This document shows, piece by piece, positions 46,496 through 55,414 of a DNA stretch of 64,000 nt. The notes beneath the pieces are model-generated. The model saw only the letters and a program-made list of their open reading frames with translations. It was not told the DNA's origin and searched no databases. A program made the position numbers and the translations under genes. Location: assembly GCA_029931975.1 (NCBI GenBank), contig JAOZQY010000010.1, positions 16,089-80,088 on the forward strand. Direction: 5' to 3'. Source of the DNA: Bacteroidales bacterium. Its GTDB lineage: Bacteria > Bacteroidota > Bacteroidia > Bacteroidales > GCA-2748055. Numbering within the stretch: position 1 is the stretch's first letter; each line of letters starts with the position of its first letter.

Positions 46496-47824
46496 ATGAA
46501 TCATGATTATGTGAACCGTGTGGTGGACCTTACAGATCCAAAAAAAAACCTTATATATAATATGTCTGTTGAGGAAGCTGTGGAGCTTGTAAAGGCTTCA
46601 GATACGGAGGGAGTAAGGAGAATTGACGGGCAATTTGCCCTGGTTGCTGTGGAAGGAAAGACCATCCGCATGGCCCGCTCCATTGGCCGACCGCTTCGTT
46701 TTTTTATTGCCAAACTGAAGGCAGGGCCCTGCCTGGTGCTTGCCGAACGGATCGATACCATATATAAGTACCTGCAGCAGGAGGGACTGGGTGACCAGTT
46801 TCACCCATCCTATACCCGTATGGCCCCGGCACACTATATTACCACCATCGAACTGCTGGGATGTCCCGATCCAAGCCCGGTACATCAGCGCTTCTTTACC
46901 CCGAAAAGAAACCGCTTTGAAGGCACCCCGGTGGATGAGATTGGAAAGCAGTATATGACTGCGCTTTACGGAGAGATTTATAAGTGGCTGAAATACAAGG
47001 CGACCAGCGGACCCATTGGGGTCACATTCTCGGCAGGAATAGACAGTGGTTCCGTGTTCTTGCTTACCTACCATGCCTTGCTGGAACTGGGTGAAAGCCC
47101 CTCCAGACTCAAAGCCTTTACCTTAAGTGTGGATGGCGATGGAGAGGATCTGAAGCAGGCCAGAGAGTTTCTGAAGGCAGTAAACCTGGAGCTCTTTTTG
47201 GAACCCATCGAGGTGAAGGCTTCAGGGCTTGACTGGAAAAAGACCATACAGGTGGTGGAGGATTATAAGCCCCTGGATATTCAGGCGGCCACCATGAACC
47301 TGGCTTTACTGGAAGGAGTTCGGAAACGCTACCCTGAGTGGGTTCATATGATTGATGGCGACGGGGGAGATGAGAATATGAAGGATTATCCCATCGAGGA
47401 GAATCCGGAGCTGACCATTCGCAGTGTGCTGAATAACCTGATGCTTTATCATGAAGGTTGGGGAGTGGGTAAAATGAAACATTCCCTTACTTACACTGGT
47501 GGATTGAGCCGTGGTTATATGCGTACCTATACCACCACTGACACCATGGGGTTCAAGAGCTTTAGTCCCTACACACTGGAGAATGTGATCGAAGTTGCCG
47601 AGGGGATTCCCTTTATCGACCTTACCGACTGGGACCCTGAGAAACTCTATGCCCTGAAAGGACAGGTGGCTGCCAGTGGGGTGAAGGCCATTACAGGCAT
47701 GGATATGCCAGTATTTGAAAAGAGGCGTTTCCAGCATGGAGCGGCTTCCAACGATGCTTTCCAGAAGCATTTCCCGGAAAAGGAGCAGGACTATCGCAAG
47801 GAGTTTCTCTCCATCTATGAGTAA
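46496..47824 (+). CDS. asparagine-synthase-like ATP-dependent ligase without glutaminase cysteine
   Basis: 442 residues. The C-terminal synthase domain has the PP-loop VTFSAGIDSGS (176-186), which binds ATP for adenylation, and IDGDGGDEN (287-294), the second ATP-site motif of asparagine synthetase B and beta-lactam synthetase. The N-terminal 150 residues look like a degenerate class II glutamine amidotransferase fold (RRIDGQFALVAV, RSIGRPLRFF), but the protein starts MNHDY, without the catalytic Cys2. So it should use free ammonia or an intramolecular amine, or have another acceptor. It overlaps the radical SAM gene by 8 bases, and the pair looks like a dedicated biosynthetic or modification unit of unknown product. 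Own promoter at 46408-46439. Confidence 0.83.
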   Translation: MNHDYVNRVVDLTDPKKNLIYNMSVEEAVELVKASDTEGVRRIDGQFALVAVEGKTIRMARSIGRPLRFFIAKLKAGPCLVLAERIDTIYKYLQQEGLGDQFHPSYTRMAPAHYITTIELLGCPDPSPVHQRFFTPKRNRFEGTPVDEIGKQYMTALYGEIYKWLKYKATSGPIGVTFSAGIDSGSVFLLTYHALLELGESPSRLKAFTLSVDGDGEDLKQAREFLKAVNLELFLEPIEVKASGLDWKKTIQVVEDYKPLDIQAATMNLALLEGVRKRYPEWVHMIDGDGGDENMKDYPIEENPELTIRSVLNNLMLYHEGWGVGKMKHSLTYTGGLSRGYMRTYTTTDTMGFKSFSPYTLENVIEVAEGIPFIDLTDWDPEKLYALKGQVAASGVKAITGMDMPVFEKRRFQHGAASNDAFQKHFPEKEQDYRKEFLSIYE

Positions 47825-48758
47825 GCTTCCCGGTTTCCGGATCGATGGCTCCTGGATCAGGTCCATGCGGGGTGAGAAGGTCCCGGTGGATCCCTTCTTG
47901 CCTTATGGTTGGTTCAATGAACAGGAACTTACCCTGAAAGGCGAAGTTGAAGAGGTGTCGGCCATATTGCTGACCAACAGGGAATGTCCCTATAAGTGCC
48001 TGATGTGCGACCTCTGGAAGCATACTACCGATGAGAGGGTACCTGTCGGAGCCATCCCGGTACAGCTTGAATATGCCCTGGAGAAGCTGTCTCCGGCAAA
48101 ACATCTGAAACTTTTTAACAGTGGAAGTTTCTTTGATTCCAAAGCCATCCCGGTGGAAGATTATCCGCGGATAGCATCCCTGGCTGACGGCTTTGAAAGT
48201 GTGTTGGTGGAAAGCCATACTGCTTTTATTGGAGAAAAGACTCTGGAGTTTAGCCGGATTTTAAGCCCTAACTTACAGGTAGCAGTGGGACTGGAGACGG
48301 TTCACCCGGAGGTGCTGCCCCTGCTCAACAAGGGGATGAGCCTGGCCGGTTTTAAGGAGGCTGTTGTATTTCTTAAAGCAAATGACATTTCAGTTCGTGC
48401 ATTTATATTACTTCGCCCACCAAAGCTTTCGGAGGAGGAAGGGGTGGAATGGGCCTGCAGGTCCATTGATTTTGCCTTTTCCTGCGGTGTAGATATCTGT
48501 TCAGTGATCCCGGTGAGATCGGGGAACGGGGCTCTGGATCAGCTGGCAGCAGAGGGCCTCTTCCAGGAGCCCTCCATTAAGTCTCTGGAACGGGTGCTGG
48601 CCTATGGCATAGCTTTGAATAAAGGACTGGTTTTTGCTGATCTCTGGAACCTGGAACATTTTTCCACTTGCGAACGCTGCTTTGGATCCAGAAAGGAGCG
48701 ATTGCAGCAGATGAATCTGAGCCAGGAGATTGGGATACCTCTTTCCTGCAGCTGTTAG
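47817..48758 (+). CDS. radical SAM protein coupled to the Asn-synthase-like ligase
   Basis: 313 residues from ATG 47817, which overlaps the ligase stop by 8 bases; the frame is open to 47715, but that would run far into the ligase gene. The radical SAM cluster motif is RECPYKCLMCDLW, with C57, C61 and C64 as CxxxCxxC. The segment KLFNSGSFFDSKAIP resembles the Elp3/RaSEA-like radical SAM group that acts on tRNA or other modified substrates, but this is only general resemblance. Extra cysteines occur near the C terminus (STCERCFGSRKERL and CSC at the end), possibly for a second cluster. Cytoplasmic. Substrate unknown. The peptidase remnant begins right at its stop codon. Confidence 0.85.
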   Translation: MSKLPGFRIDGSWIRSMRGEKVPVDPFLPYGWFNEQELTLKGEVEEVSAILLTNRECPYKCLMCDLWKHTTDERVPVGAIPVQLEYALEKLSPAKHLKLFNSGSFFDSKAIPVEDYPRIASLADGFESVLVESHTAFIGEKTLEFSRILSPNLQVAVGLETVHPEVLPLLNKGMSLAGFKEAVVFLKANDISVRAFILLRPPKLSEEEGVEWACRSIDFAFSCGVDICSVIPVRSGNGALDQLAAEGLFQEPSIKSLERVLAYGIALNKGLVFADLWNLEHFSTCERCFGSRKERLQQMNLSQEIGIPLSCSC

Positions 48759-49361
48759 TGTGGGTGATGGCTTTGGCAAGGCTCTGGGATTTACCCAGAT
48801 CCGGGAACTTGGAAACCTGGAGACTCCTGTGGCACTTACTAACACATTGAGTGTTTTTACCGCCGCCGCCGCCCTGGTGGAAAATATGCTCTTCCTGCCC
48901 GGGAATGAAGCTGTACGTTCTGTAAACCCGGTGGCCGGTGAAATCAACGATGGATGGCTCAATGTTAGCCGTGGCCGACATTTGAAAAAAGTACGCGTGC
49001 TTGAGGCTATTTCCTCTGCTTCGGGCGGACCGGTAGAAGAGGGAAATGTGGGAGCCGGAACCTGAACCCTGTGTTTGGGATTCAAGGGCGGAATCGGGAC
49101 TTCGTCTCGAAAAGTGAGTGAAGACCGTGGAAACTATATCGTTGGCGTGCTGATCATCCTTTGAAGGTAACCCCTGATCCTGGCAATGATGAAATGACTC
49201 CGTTATTCCTGGCCGCGGAGGAAGCTACCGAGGAAGCCATCTACAATTCCTTTTTTATGGAAGAAGATATGACTGGCCAGAAGGGGAGAATGGAAGGGGC
49301 ACTTCCCTTGGAAAAGACCCTGGAGATCCTCGAACGCCACGAGGTTCATAAATCATACTAA
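48754..49361 (+). pseudogene. remnant of P1-family (DmpA/S58) aminopeptidase
   Basis: Starts in mid-domain with VGDGFGKALGFTQIRELG (48760 on), then ETPVALTNTLSVFTAA, PGNEAVRSVNPVAGEINDG and PVEEGNVGAGT, all typical of DmpA-type L-aminopeptidase/D-esterases, up to TGA at 49063-49065. The frame continues with TLCLGFKGGIGTSSRKVSED and VGVLI, then shifts. A C-terminal piece from about 49160, DPGNDEMTPLFLAAEEATEE to LEKTLEILERH, is the family's end. About 75 N-terminal residues and roughly 100 internal residues, including the region around the autocleavage site, are missing. The two remaining ORFs (to 49065, and 49161-49361) are unlikely to give a working enzyme. Confidence 0.8.
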
Positions 49362-49413
49362 CAGCCCCCTCTAATTTTCATTACCTTACTGTCCATTAAC
49401 CATTAATTTAACT

Positions 49414-50175
49414 ATGAGACCTTATATTCTTACAGAAACCCACTGGTCAGATGTCAGTGAACAGGAATTTGATCTGGCCATACTTCCCTGGGGGGCCACC
49501 GAAGCACACAACTTCCACCTGCCATATGGAACTGACAATTATGAAACTGAAGCCCTTGTTTATGAGGCGGCCCGGATGGTCTGGGAAAAAGGAGCAAAGG
49601 TGATTGTCCTGCCTACCATGCCCATGGGAGTGAATACGGGTCAGACCGATATATACATGACCCTGAATATGAACCCTTCCACCCAGCAGTCCATCCTGGA
49701 GGATGTGATGGAAAGCCTGGATGGCTATGGAGTGGACAAACTTCTGATTGTGAACGGTCACGGTGGGAACGATTTCAGGCAAATCGTTCGAGAGGTGGGA
49801 GCCGCATATCCGGATATGCTGCTGGCCACTTGTAACTGGTTTCAGTCAGTGGACCAGGGGAAAATCTTTGAAAATGCAGGCGGTCATGCTGATGAAATGG
49901 AAACCAGTCTGATGCTTTATGCCCGTCCTGAACTGGTTAAATCACTGGATGAAGCCGGAGATGGGAAGGCAAAGAAATTCAGTGTGGAAGCATTGAATGA
50001 GTCCTGGGCCTGGGCCGAACGCAGATGGACCAGCATCAGCGATGATACAGGAGTGGGTGATCCCCGGAAGGCTAGTCTGGAAAAAGGGGAGCAGTATTTC
50101 GGGGAGGTAACAGCCAAACTGTCCGGACTCTTTGAAGATCTCTGTAATACAAGTATGGGGAAACTCTTTACCTGA
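49414..50175 (+). CDS. creatininase-family amidohydrolase
   Basis: 253 residues, cytoplasmic, complete. The family metal ligands are visible: GATEAHNFHLPYGTD (E30, H32, D41), LIVNGHGGND (114-120) and GGHADEMETS (156-165). In creatininase and in related enzymes such as mycofactocin or formamide hydrolases these bind two metals and hydrolyse a cyclic amide or amide. The first motif usually reads EQHGPHLP, and here the middle residues are AHNF, so the substrate may differ. It stands alone between the peptidase remnant and the nagB promoter. It may act on a sugar-linked or nucleobase-derived amide; there is no direct evidence. Confidence 0.86.
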   Translation: MRPYILTETHWSDVSEQEFDLAILPWGATEAHNFHLPYGTDNYETEALVYEAARMVWEKGAKVIVLPTMPMGVNTGQTDIYMTLNMNPSTQQSILEDVMESLDGYGVDKLLIVNGHGGNDFRQIVREVGAAYPDMLLATCNWFQSVDQGKIFENAGGHADEMETSLMLYARPELVKSLDEAGDGKAKKFSVEALNESWAWAERRWTSISDDTGVGDPRKASLEKGEQYFGEVTAKLSGLFEDLCNTSMGKLFT

Positions 50176-50208
50176 ATGCTATTTTACTGTTAATTTTTTT
50201 GATTCTAA

Positions 50209-50239
50209 TTGAATAAGAAAGGCAAAATGAATACTTTTG
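50209..50239 (+). promoter_or_regulatory. Bacteroidota promoter of the NagB/PIG-L gene
   Basis: TTG at 50209-50211, 20 bases, TACTTTTG at 50232-50239: full consensus match. Transcription would begin near 50246, which excludes the open-frame start at 50237 and supports ATG 50282. Confidence 0.8.
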
Positions 50240-50281
50240 CAGCTCTCCTTTTTTGTAACAGCTATTCTAAATTTAAAGATC

Positions 50282-52603
50282 ATGCATTTTAAATCTCAAG
50301 TCGAGTCGGCATTTTATAAAATTTCCGGCTCTCCCGACATCACTACCGGTATTCCTTACATCGTAGTGGACAATTTTCCGCTGATGGGTTTACTTACAGC
50401 GCTACGTTTTATGGAGTGGGCAGGTGAGAATCCAGAAGGAGTAATCAGCCTTCCAACCGGTAAAACACCAGAGTATTTTATCAAGTGGACCAGCTATTTG
50501 CTGGAGAACTGGGAGAGCAAGCAGGTAAAGGATTTGAAGGCCAAGTATGGCATAATTGGTATGAAGAAGCCCTCCCTGGAGAAGCTTCATTTTGTACAGA
50601 TGGATGAATTTTATCCCATCTCTTCGTCCCAACATAACAGCTTTTGTAACTATGTTCAGAAGTACTACCTGGGTGGATTTAGCCTGAATCCAAAAAATGC
50701 AATGGTAATTAATTCGGACAAGATACCACTGGCCGGAGGGAAGCACTTTTCTGAAGTATTTCCGGATAGTAAGGTTGATCTTTCTTTGAGGTACCGAGAA
50801 CCCAAAAGCCAGGCTGAAAGAATTCAGCAACAATCTATTTTTGCTATTGACGACTGGTGTACAGAATATGAATTAAAGATTCGGGATAAAGGAGGGATAG
50901 GATTCTTTCTGGGTGGTATTGGGCCGGACGGACACATTGCTTTCAATGTACGGGGATCGGATCACTACGCAACCACCCGTCTTACTGAAACCAATTTTGA
51001 GACACAGGCGGTGGCCGCAGGTGACCTGGGAGGAATAGAGATGTCCAGGAATCGACTGGTGATTACCATAGGCCTGGAGACCATTACCTATAATCCGGAT
51101 GCCGTGGCACTAATTTTTGCTGCCGGTGAGGCCAAAGCGACAGTGGTTAAAGAAGCATTGGAAAATGAGGCATCGGTTCTTTATCCGGCCAGCGTATTGA
51201 ATAAGCTGAACGAGGCCCGTTTCTACCTGACCTCTGGAGCAGCGTCCGGACTGCAAAGTTCTGTTGATGCCTATTACAAGGAAGGTGAATGGAGCCAGGC
51301 AAAAACCAACAGGGCCGTAATTGATCTTTGCTCCAAACTGGATAAGTATGGACATCACCTGACCGTGGACGACCTGAAAGCGGACCGCTACTGCAAGTTA
51401 ATTCCCGGGCTGAATGAAGAGACGGTGCCATCGGTGATTGCTTCTGTGGAGGAGAAATTCCTTAAAGGCATGGTATCCGAGAAAGACCAGGTTTATTACC
51501 ACACAGGTCCTCACCATGATGATATTATGCTGGGAATCAACCCGCATATTCATCGTCTGAGCAGGAATGAAAGCAATACCAGTCACTTCTCGATATTGAC
51601 TTCCGGTTTTACAGCCGTAACCAACGATTTTGTTATTGAAGCTCTGGAGGATACCAAAAAGTTTCTTGAAGACGGGGATATCAGAATGATCAGCTATCCT
51701 GACTTTTTTGAGGAAGGTTATAAGCACAAGCGGGATAAGGATATCAATCACTACCTGCTTATGGTAGCTTCCGGTGAAGAGTATGAGCGTCGCAGAGGGC
51801 TGGCACACAGAGTGGTCAGAGATATGGTCGGGCTTTATGAATTGAAGAGTGTTGAAGAACTTAATGAGAAGATTGACAGTATTATTGCCATTCTTCAGGC
51901 CAGTTATGACGGAGAGATCAATAAACCGGATATTCAGAAGTTGAAAGGGATGATCCGGGAATTTGAAGAGGAACTGGTATGGGCCTATTTTGGCTTCGGC
52001 ACAAGCAATATAAAGCATCTCAGGCTTGGTTTTTATACCGGAGATGTATTTACAGAACAGCCCAATCGTGACCGGGATGTGCAGCCCTTACTCGAAGAGT
52101 TGAGAAGAATTAAGCCCACTGTGGTGAGTCTGGCATTCGATCCGGAGGGAAGTGGCCCCGATACGCATTACAAAGTATTACAGGTGATTGCCGAGGCACT
52201 TCGCATGTGGAGTGAGGAGGCGGATCTCTCGGATCTGAGGGTGTGGGGTTACAGGAATGTCTGGTACCGTTTCCACCCGGCTGAAGCCAACCGTATTGTT
52301 CCGGTTTCCTTGAATGCCATGGGGGTCATGGACAATGCCTTTACCAATAGCTATCTGAGCCAGGTACATGCTTCTTTTCCAAGCTACCAGCACGATGGTA
52401 AATTCAGTGATCTGACAACACGGATCTGGGTGGAGCAACTGAAGCAGGTGCAGTTGCTGCTGGGTAAGAACTACTTTTACCAGAATGAAAGTCCCCGGGT
52501 AAGAACCACCCACGGACTGCTCTACTTCAGGGAGATGAAACTGGACGATTTCCTGACCCACGCACGTGCACTGGAGAAATCCATGGAGGGAGTAGTCCTT
52601 TAG
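50282..52603 (+). CDS. nagB: glucosamine-6-phosphate deaminase fused to PIG-L/LmbE deacetylase domain
   Basis: 773 residues from ATG 50282. Residues about 1-340 are a NagB-type isomerase: SLPTGKTPE (56-64) for phosphate binding, FVQMDEFY (104-111) and GGIGPDGHIAFN (211-222) with the catalytic region. Residues about 395-640 are a PIG-L/LmbE domain with TGPHHDDIMLG (408-418), the zinc-binding signature in which the usual AHPDDE has become GPHHDD. Such long NagB fusions are known in Bacteroidota. Expected steps are deamination of glucosamine-6-P to fructose-6-P plus ammonia, and N-deacetylation of a GlcNAc derivative, both of which suit salvage of peptidoglycan or chitin sugars, linking it to the namZ operon. 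Own promoter and terminator, so a single-gene unit. Confidence 0.9.
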   Translation: MHFKSQVESAFYKISGSPDITTGIPYIVVDNFPLMGLLTALRFMEWAGENPEGVISLPTGKTPEYFIKWTSYLLENWESKQVKDLKAKYGIIGMKKPSLEKLHFVQMDEFYPISSSQHNSFCNYVQKYYLGGFSLNPKNAMVINSDKIPLAGGKHFSEVFPDSKVDLSLRYREPKSQAERIQQQSIFAIDDWCTEYELKIRDKGGIGFFLGGIGPDGHIAFNVRGSDHYATTRLTETNFETQAVAAGDLGGIEMSRNRLVITIGLETITYNPDAVALIFAAGEAKATVVKEALENEASVLYPASVLNKLNEARFYLTSGAASGLQSSVDAYYKEGEWSQAKTNRAVIDLCSKLDKYGHHLTVDDLKADRYCKLIPGLNEETVPSVIASVEEKFLKGMVSEKDQVYYHTGPHHDDIMLGINPHIHRLSRNESNTSHFSILTSGFTAVTNDFVIEALEDTKKFLEDGDIRMISYPDFFEEGYKHKRDKDINHYLLMVASGEEYERRRGLAHRVVRDMVGLYELKSVEELNEKIDSIIAILQASYDGEINKPDIQKLKGMIREFEEELVWAYFGFGTSNIKHLRLGFYTGDVFTEQPNRDRDVQPLLEELRRIKPTVVSLAFDPEGSGPDTHYKVLQVIAEALRMWSEEADLSDLRVWGYRNVWYRFHPAEANRIVPVSLNAMGVMDNAFTNSYLSQVHASFPSYQHDGKFSDLTTRIWVEQLKQVQLLLGKNYFYQNESPRVRTTHGLLYFREMKLDDFLTHARALEKSMEGVVL

Positions 52604-52624
52604 AAACGATGTAAGCTAAATATG

Positions 52625-52662
52625 AAACGGCCATCTCAGGTAAACTCTGGATGGCCGTTTTT
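52625..52662 (+). terminator. intrinsic terminator of the NagB/PIG-L gene
   Basis: AAACGGCCATC (52625-52635) pairs exactly with GATGGCCGTTT (52650-52660); the T-run is 52658-52662. It starts 22 bases after the stop. Confidence 0.92.
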
Positions 52663-52755
52663 CTGTGGGGTGAAAGTGCTGAACGGAGCCTGATTGTTTG
52701 GTTTTACTTCGCCCTGCATTGTGTACAACCTGACCCAGGTATCGATTTCACAAAA

Positions 52756-52783
52756 CATGAAGTAACAAGGTTGTTACTTCATG
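52756..52783. repeat. 28-bp palindrome
   Basis: CATGAAGTAACAA (52756-52768), GG, TTGTTACTTCATG (52771-52783). The arms are exact reverse complements. Its dyad is too tight for a good RNA hairpin, so a dimeric protein site or a recombination relic fits better. No other copy noticed. Confidence 0.6.
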
Positions 52784-52914
52784 AAGCCTCAAAAAGACTA
52801 ACCCCAATTATAGTTAGTCATTTGCATGGCCTTGGTTTATTAAGCCCTCCTTCTTCGGGTCCGGTGTTTTACTCATTCTAACTACACGAAGAGCATAGAT
52901 TTGGTTTGGATGTA

Positions 52915-52944
52915 AAAGAAAAAGGCTGCCAAAATTGACAGCCT
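52915..52944 (-). terminator. intrinsic terminator of the DUF1080 gene
   Basis: In minus-strand sense AGGCTGTC and GGCAGCCT form an 8-bp stem (plus coordinates 52937-52944 and 52923-52930, one G-T pair) followed by TTTTTCTT. It lies 30 bases past the stop at 52975. Confidence 0.85.
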
Positions 52945-52974
52945 CTTCAGAAAAGTAGAGTTCTAATATGCCTC

Positions 52975-53772
52975 TTATAGTTCCCTGATCTTGATGTTCC
53001 TGAACCAGACCGCATGGCCATGGTCCTGGAGCCCGATGTAACCGGTTTTGGCCACATCAGCAAAATCGGGATTGAAGTCCGGGAATTTGCTGTTGGCAAT
53101 CATCTCTTTCCATTCAGGGGTCCAGAGATGAAATTCCAGGGTGGTCTCACCATTCATTTTATAGGCGATTGTACCCTCATAGGAAATGATCTCTGCAGAG
53201 TTCCACTCCATCGGACCTTTGGCATTCTGGGGGTCGGGAGGGATCAGGTCATAGAGACTTCCAGCCCTCCTGTTTCCGTCTTTACCCAGGGTATTGTCGA
53301 TGTGGGTTCCAAAGTTGTCAAGAATTTGATACTCCGGTGCAGTATACCAGATCTTTTTCCCTTCCAGCTCACGAGCAAGATAGAAGATTCCGGAGTTGCC
53401 TCCCTCTTCGATCATCCACTCCACTTTGAAATGGAAATTGGTAAACTGCTTGTCGAATATGATGTCTCCACCAAATCCAGCCTCACCATTCCCGGAGTTC
53501 TCACAAGCCAGCGTGCCATTTTCAATATGCCAGCCCGTATCGGGAAAAACTTCGGCGTCGTATTCGCGCCATCCATTTGTGGTCTCCCCGTCGAACATCA
53601 GGATCCAGCCTTCAGCCTTTTCCTGATCGGTCAGAGTATTGGGAGCAGCTACTGCTTCGGCTTTTACCTCGGCTTCACCCTCCTTGACATCTCCCTCCTT
53701 TTTAGGAGCAGTATTACAGGCTGACAGTCCAAGGAACAGAACAGCAATAAACAGATAAAATAATTGTTTCAT
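52975..53772 (-). CDS. DUF1080 (3-keto-disaccharide hydrolase type) lipoprotein
   Basis: 265 residues. Lipoprotein signal MKQLFYLFIAVLFLGLSAC, then a 35-residue linker rich in Lys, Glu and Ala, then the DUF1080 jelly-roll: GWILMFDGETTNGWREYD, DTGWHIENGTLACENSG, FKVEWMIEEGGNSGIFY, EYQILDNFGTHIDN, GYIGLQDHGHAVWFRNIKI. Members of this family hydrolyse 3-keto-glycosides and often pair with Gfo/Idh/MocA dehydrogenases that make the 3-keto sugar. It begins 31 bases after the stop of the Tat-exported Gfo/Idh/MocA gene on the same strand, so the two form an operon ended by the terminator at 52915-52944. Periplasmic or outer-membrane location. Confidence 0.9.
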   Translation of the reverse strand: MKQLFYLFIAVLFLGLSACNTAPKKEGDVKEGEAEVKAEAVAAPNTLTDQEKAEGWILMFDGETTNGWREYDAEVFPDTGWHIENGTLACENSGNGEAGFGGDIIFDKQFTNFHFKVEWMIEEGGNSGIFYLARELEGKKIWYTAPEYQILDNFGTHIDNTLGKDGNRRAGSLYDLIPPDPQNAKGPMEWNSAEIISYEGTIAYKMNGETTLEFHLWTPEWKEMIANSKFPDFNPDFADVAKTGYIGLQDHGHAVWFRNIKIREL

Positions 53773-53803
53773 CGGATTTCTATTAAGTGTTAATTCAACT
53801 TGC

Positions 53804-55282
53804 TTAAGGCATATCGGGAAGTTTCCAACCCTCTCTGTAGGTATGCTTCACGAGGTCCTTGGCGAACTCCCTGGCTGAGAATTTGTCAGTCCAGTCCTTT
53901 TTGAAGGTTGGGTGACCATCGTGGATCTCAAACCCATCCTTGATGCACATGCGCAATTCTTCGCTATCGCTGATATTGGTGAACTCCATTTTCTCACCAT
54001 CCCATTCCAGCTCCTTGTTGAGGCCCTGGAGACGAACAGCATTTACTCCCATTACTACCATTTCGTTGAATGGTCCGGCTTCACTGAAGGGGGATGCAGT
54101 CTGAACGCGGCTTTCGGGGCTCTCCTTACTTGCTCTTACCCAGTCCATTTCATGGCTGGTTTCCACACGACGCCTGAATTTAGGAGCTTCGGGCTTCCTG
54201 CCTGAAAGCAACCAGGGGTTCACTCCGTAGCAACCACAAACCAGGGTATCCTTGGTTCCGTGGAAAAGTACTCCACCACCCTGATCGTTCATGCTTTTGC
54301 CTGCGGGCCAACCTTCTGGTTTCATGGGCTGGAGTCCACCGTCATACCAGGTTACTTCCACTTCGGGTAAAGCTACCTTGGGCATATTATCTCTGGCCGG
54401 ATAGGTCAGCTTCACCATCTGTGCATTGGGAGCACATTCGGTTAGCAGCAGAGTAGAGCTGGCCTGTACCTTGGAGGGATAGTTCAGTTTCAGACCTACG
54501 AAAACCGGGTGCAGGATATGGCAGGCCATATCGCCCAGTGCACCTGTTCCATAATCCCACCATCCACGCCAGTTCCATGGGTGATAGATGTGATTAAAGT
54601 CTTTCATTTCGGCCGGACCGGTAAAGAGATCCCAGTTCAGGGTATCGGGAACCGGATCAGCTTTCTCGGGTACATTCAGGCCCTGAGGCCAGATGGGGCG
54701 GTCGGTAAAGGCTTCCACCTTTGTAACCTCTCCAATCTCACCATTGGCGATCCATTCGCAAACCAGGTTCACACCTTCGCCTGAAGAACCCTGGTTCCCC
54801 ATCTGGGTGGCCAGCTGGTGCTTGTCTGCCAGGTTGGTCAGCAATCGTGATTCGTATACAGAATGTGTCAGAGGCTTCTGTACATAGACATGCTTGCCCA
54901 TGGTCATCCCGTGGGAAGCGATCAGTGCGTGTGTATGGTCGGCGGTGGCCACAATAACACCATCGATATCTTTACCCATCTTGTCATACATCTTTCTCCA
55001 GTCCCAGAATTGCTTGGCTTTGGGATACTTCTTAAATGTTTTTGCAGCATACTTATGGTCCACATCGCAAAGGGCCACAATATTCTGGTCTTTGATGTTC
55101 CGGAGGTTGGAAGCACCCATGCCACCTATACCTACAGCAGCAATGTTCATCTTATCACTGGGGGCAATGTGTCCCATACCGCTAACCACATTGCTTGGAA
55201 GAATTGTAAATCCTGCGGTTGCAGCAGCCGTGGTTCCCACAAATGTTCTACGGGAAACTCCACCCTTTTTTTCTTTACTCAT
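53804..55282 (-). CDS. Tat-exported Gfo/Idh/MocA oxidoreductase, QKP variant
   Basis: 492 residues. Tat signal VSRRTFVGTTAAATAGFTIL, then the Rossmann domain beginning NIAAVGIGGMGASNL (nucleotide loop near 50-56) and DGVIVATADHTHA. The catalytic EKP of the family appears as QKP (135-137) in GKHVYVQKPLTHS. The C-terminal domain has GTGALGDMACHILHP. Enzymes of this type oxidise a sugar hydroxyl with tightly bound NAD; exported ones commonly make 3-keto glycosides in the periplasm. Downstream in the same operon is a DUF1080 hydrolase, which supports the 3-keto route. The gene is divergent from another Gfo/Idh/MocA gene (55415). Confidence 0.9.
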   Translation of the reverse strand: MSKEKKGGVSRRTFVGTTAAATAGFTILPSNVVSGMGHIAPSDKMNIAAVGIGGMGASNLRNIKDQNIVALCDVDHKYAAKTFKKYPKAKQFWDWRKMYDKMGKDIDGVIVATADHTHALIASHGMTMGKHVYVQKPLTHSVYESRLLTNLADKHQLATQMGNQGSSGEGVNLVCEWIANGEIGEVTKVEAFTDRPIWPQGLNVPEKADPVPDTLNWDLFTGPAEMKDFNHIYHPWNWRGWWDYGTGALGDMACHILHPVFVGLKLNYPSKVQASSTLLLTECAPNAQMVKLTYPARDNMPKVALPEVEVTWYDGGLQPMKPEGWPAGKSMNDQGGGVLFHGTKDTLVCGCYGVNPWLLSGRKPEAPKFRRRVETSHEMDWVRASKESPESRVQTASPFSEAGPFNEMVVMGVNAVRLQGLNKELEWDGEKMEFTNISDSEELRMCIKDGFEIHDGHPTFKKDWTDKFSAREFAKDLVKHTYREGWKLPDMP

Positions 55283-55414
55283 AATAATCTGGATTTAAGT
55301 TAGGTATTTTGTCTAAGTTGAAAAATCGCCTTACAATTTAATAATAAAAACCCAGAGTTAAACCCTGATTCATTTTGAAATATATAAATTGAGCTACCTA
55401 ACCAAACCGGCATC

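Larger units (their letters stand above)
52604..52974. other. 371-base intergenic region: two facing terminators and a palindrome
   Basis: No convincing gene. A 76-codon ORF (52651-52881) lies over the terminator hairpin and has no recognisable features. The region holds the nagB terminator (52625-52662), a near-perfect palindrome (52756-52783) and the terminator of the opposing DUF1080 gene (52915-52944). Confidence 0.7.

Noticed and set aside
47306..48218. Two antisense ORFs of 175-186 codons opposite the ligase and radical SAM genes
   Set aside because: No domain signature, no start signals, and the sense strand has convincing catalytic motifs.
52651..52881. 76-codon ORF after the NagB/PIG-L gene
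   Set aside because: It begins inside the terminator hairpin, has no recognisable domain, and runs through the palindrome; treated as noise.
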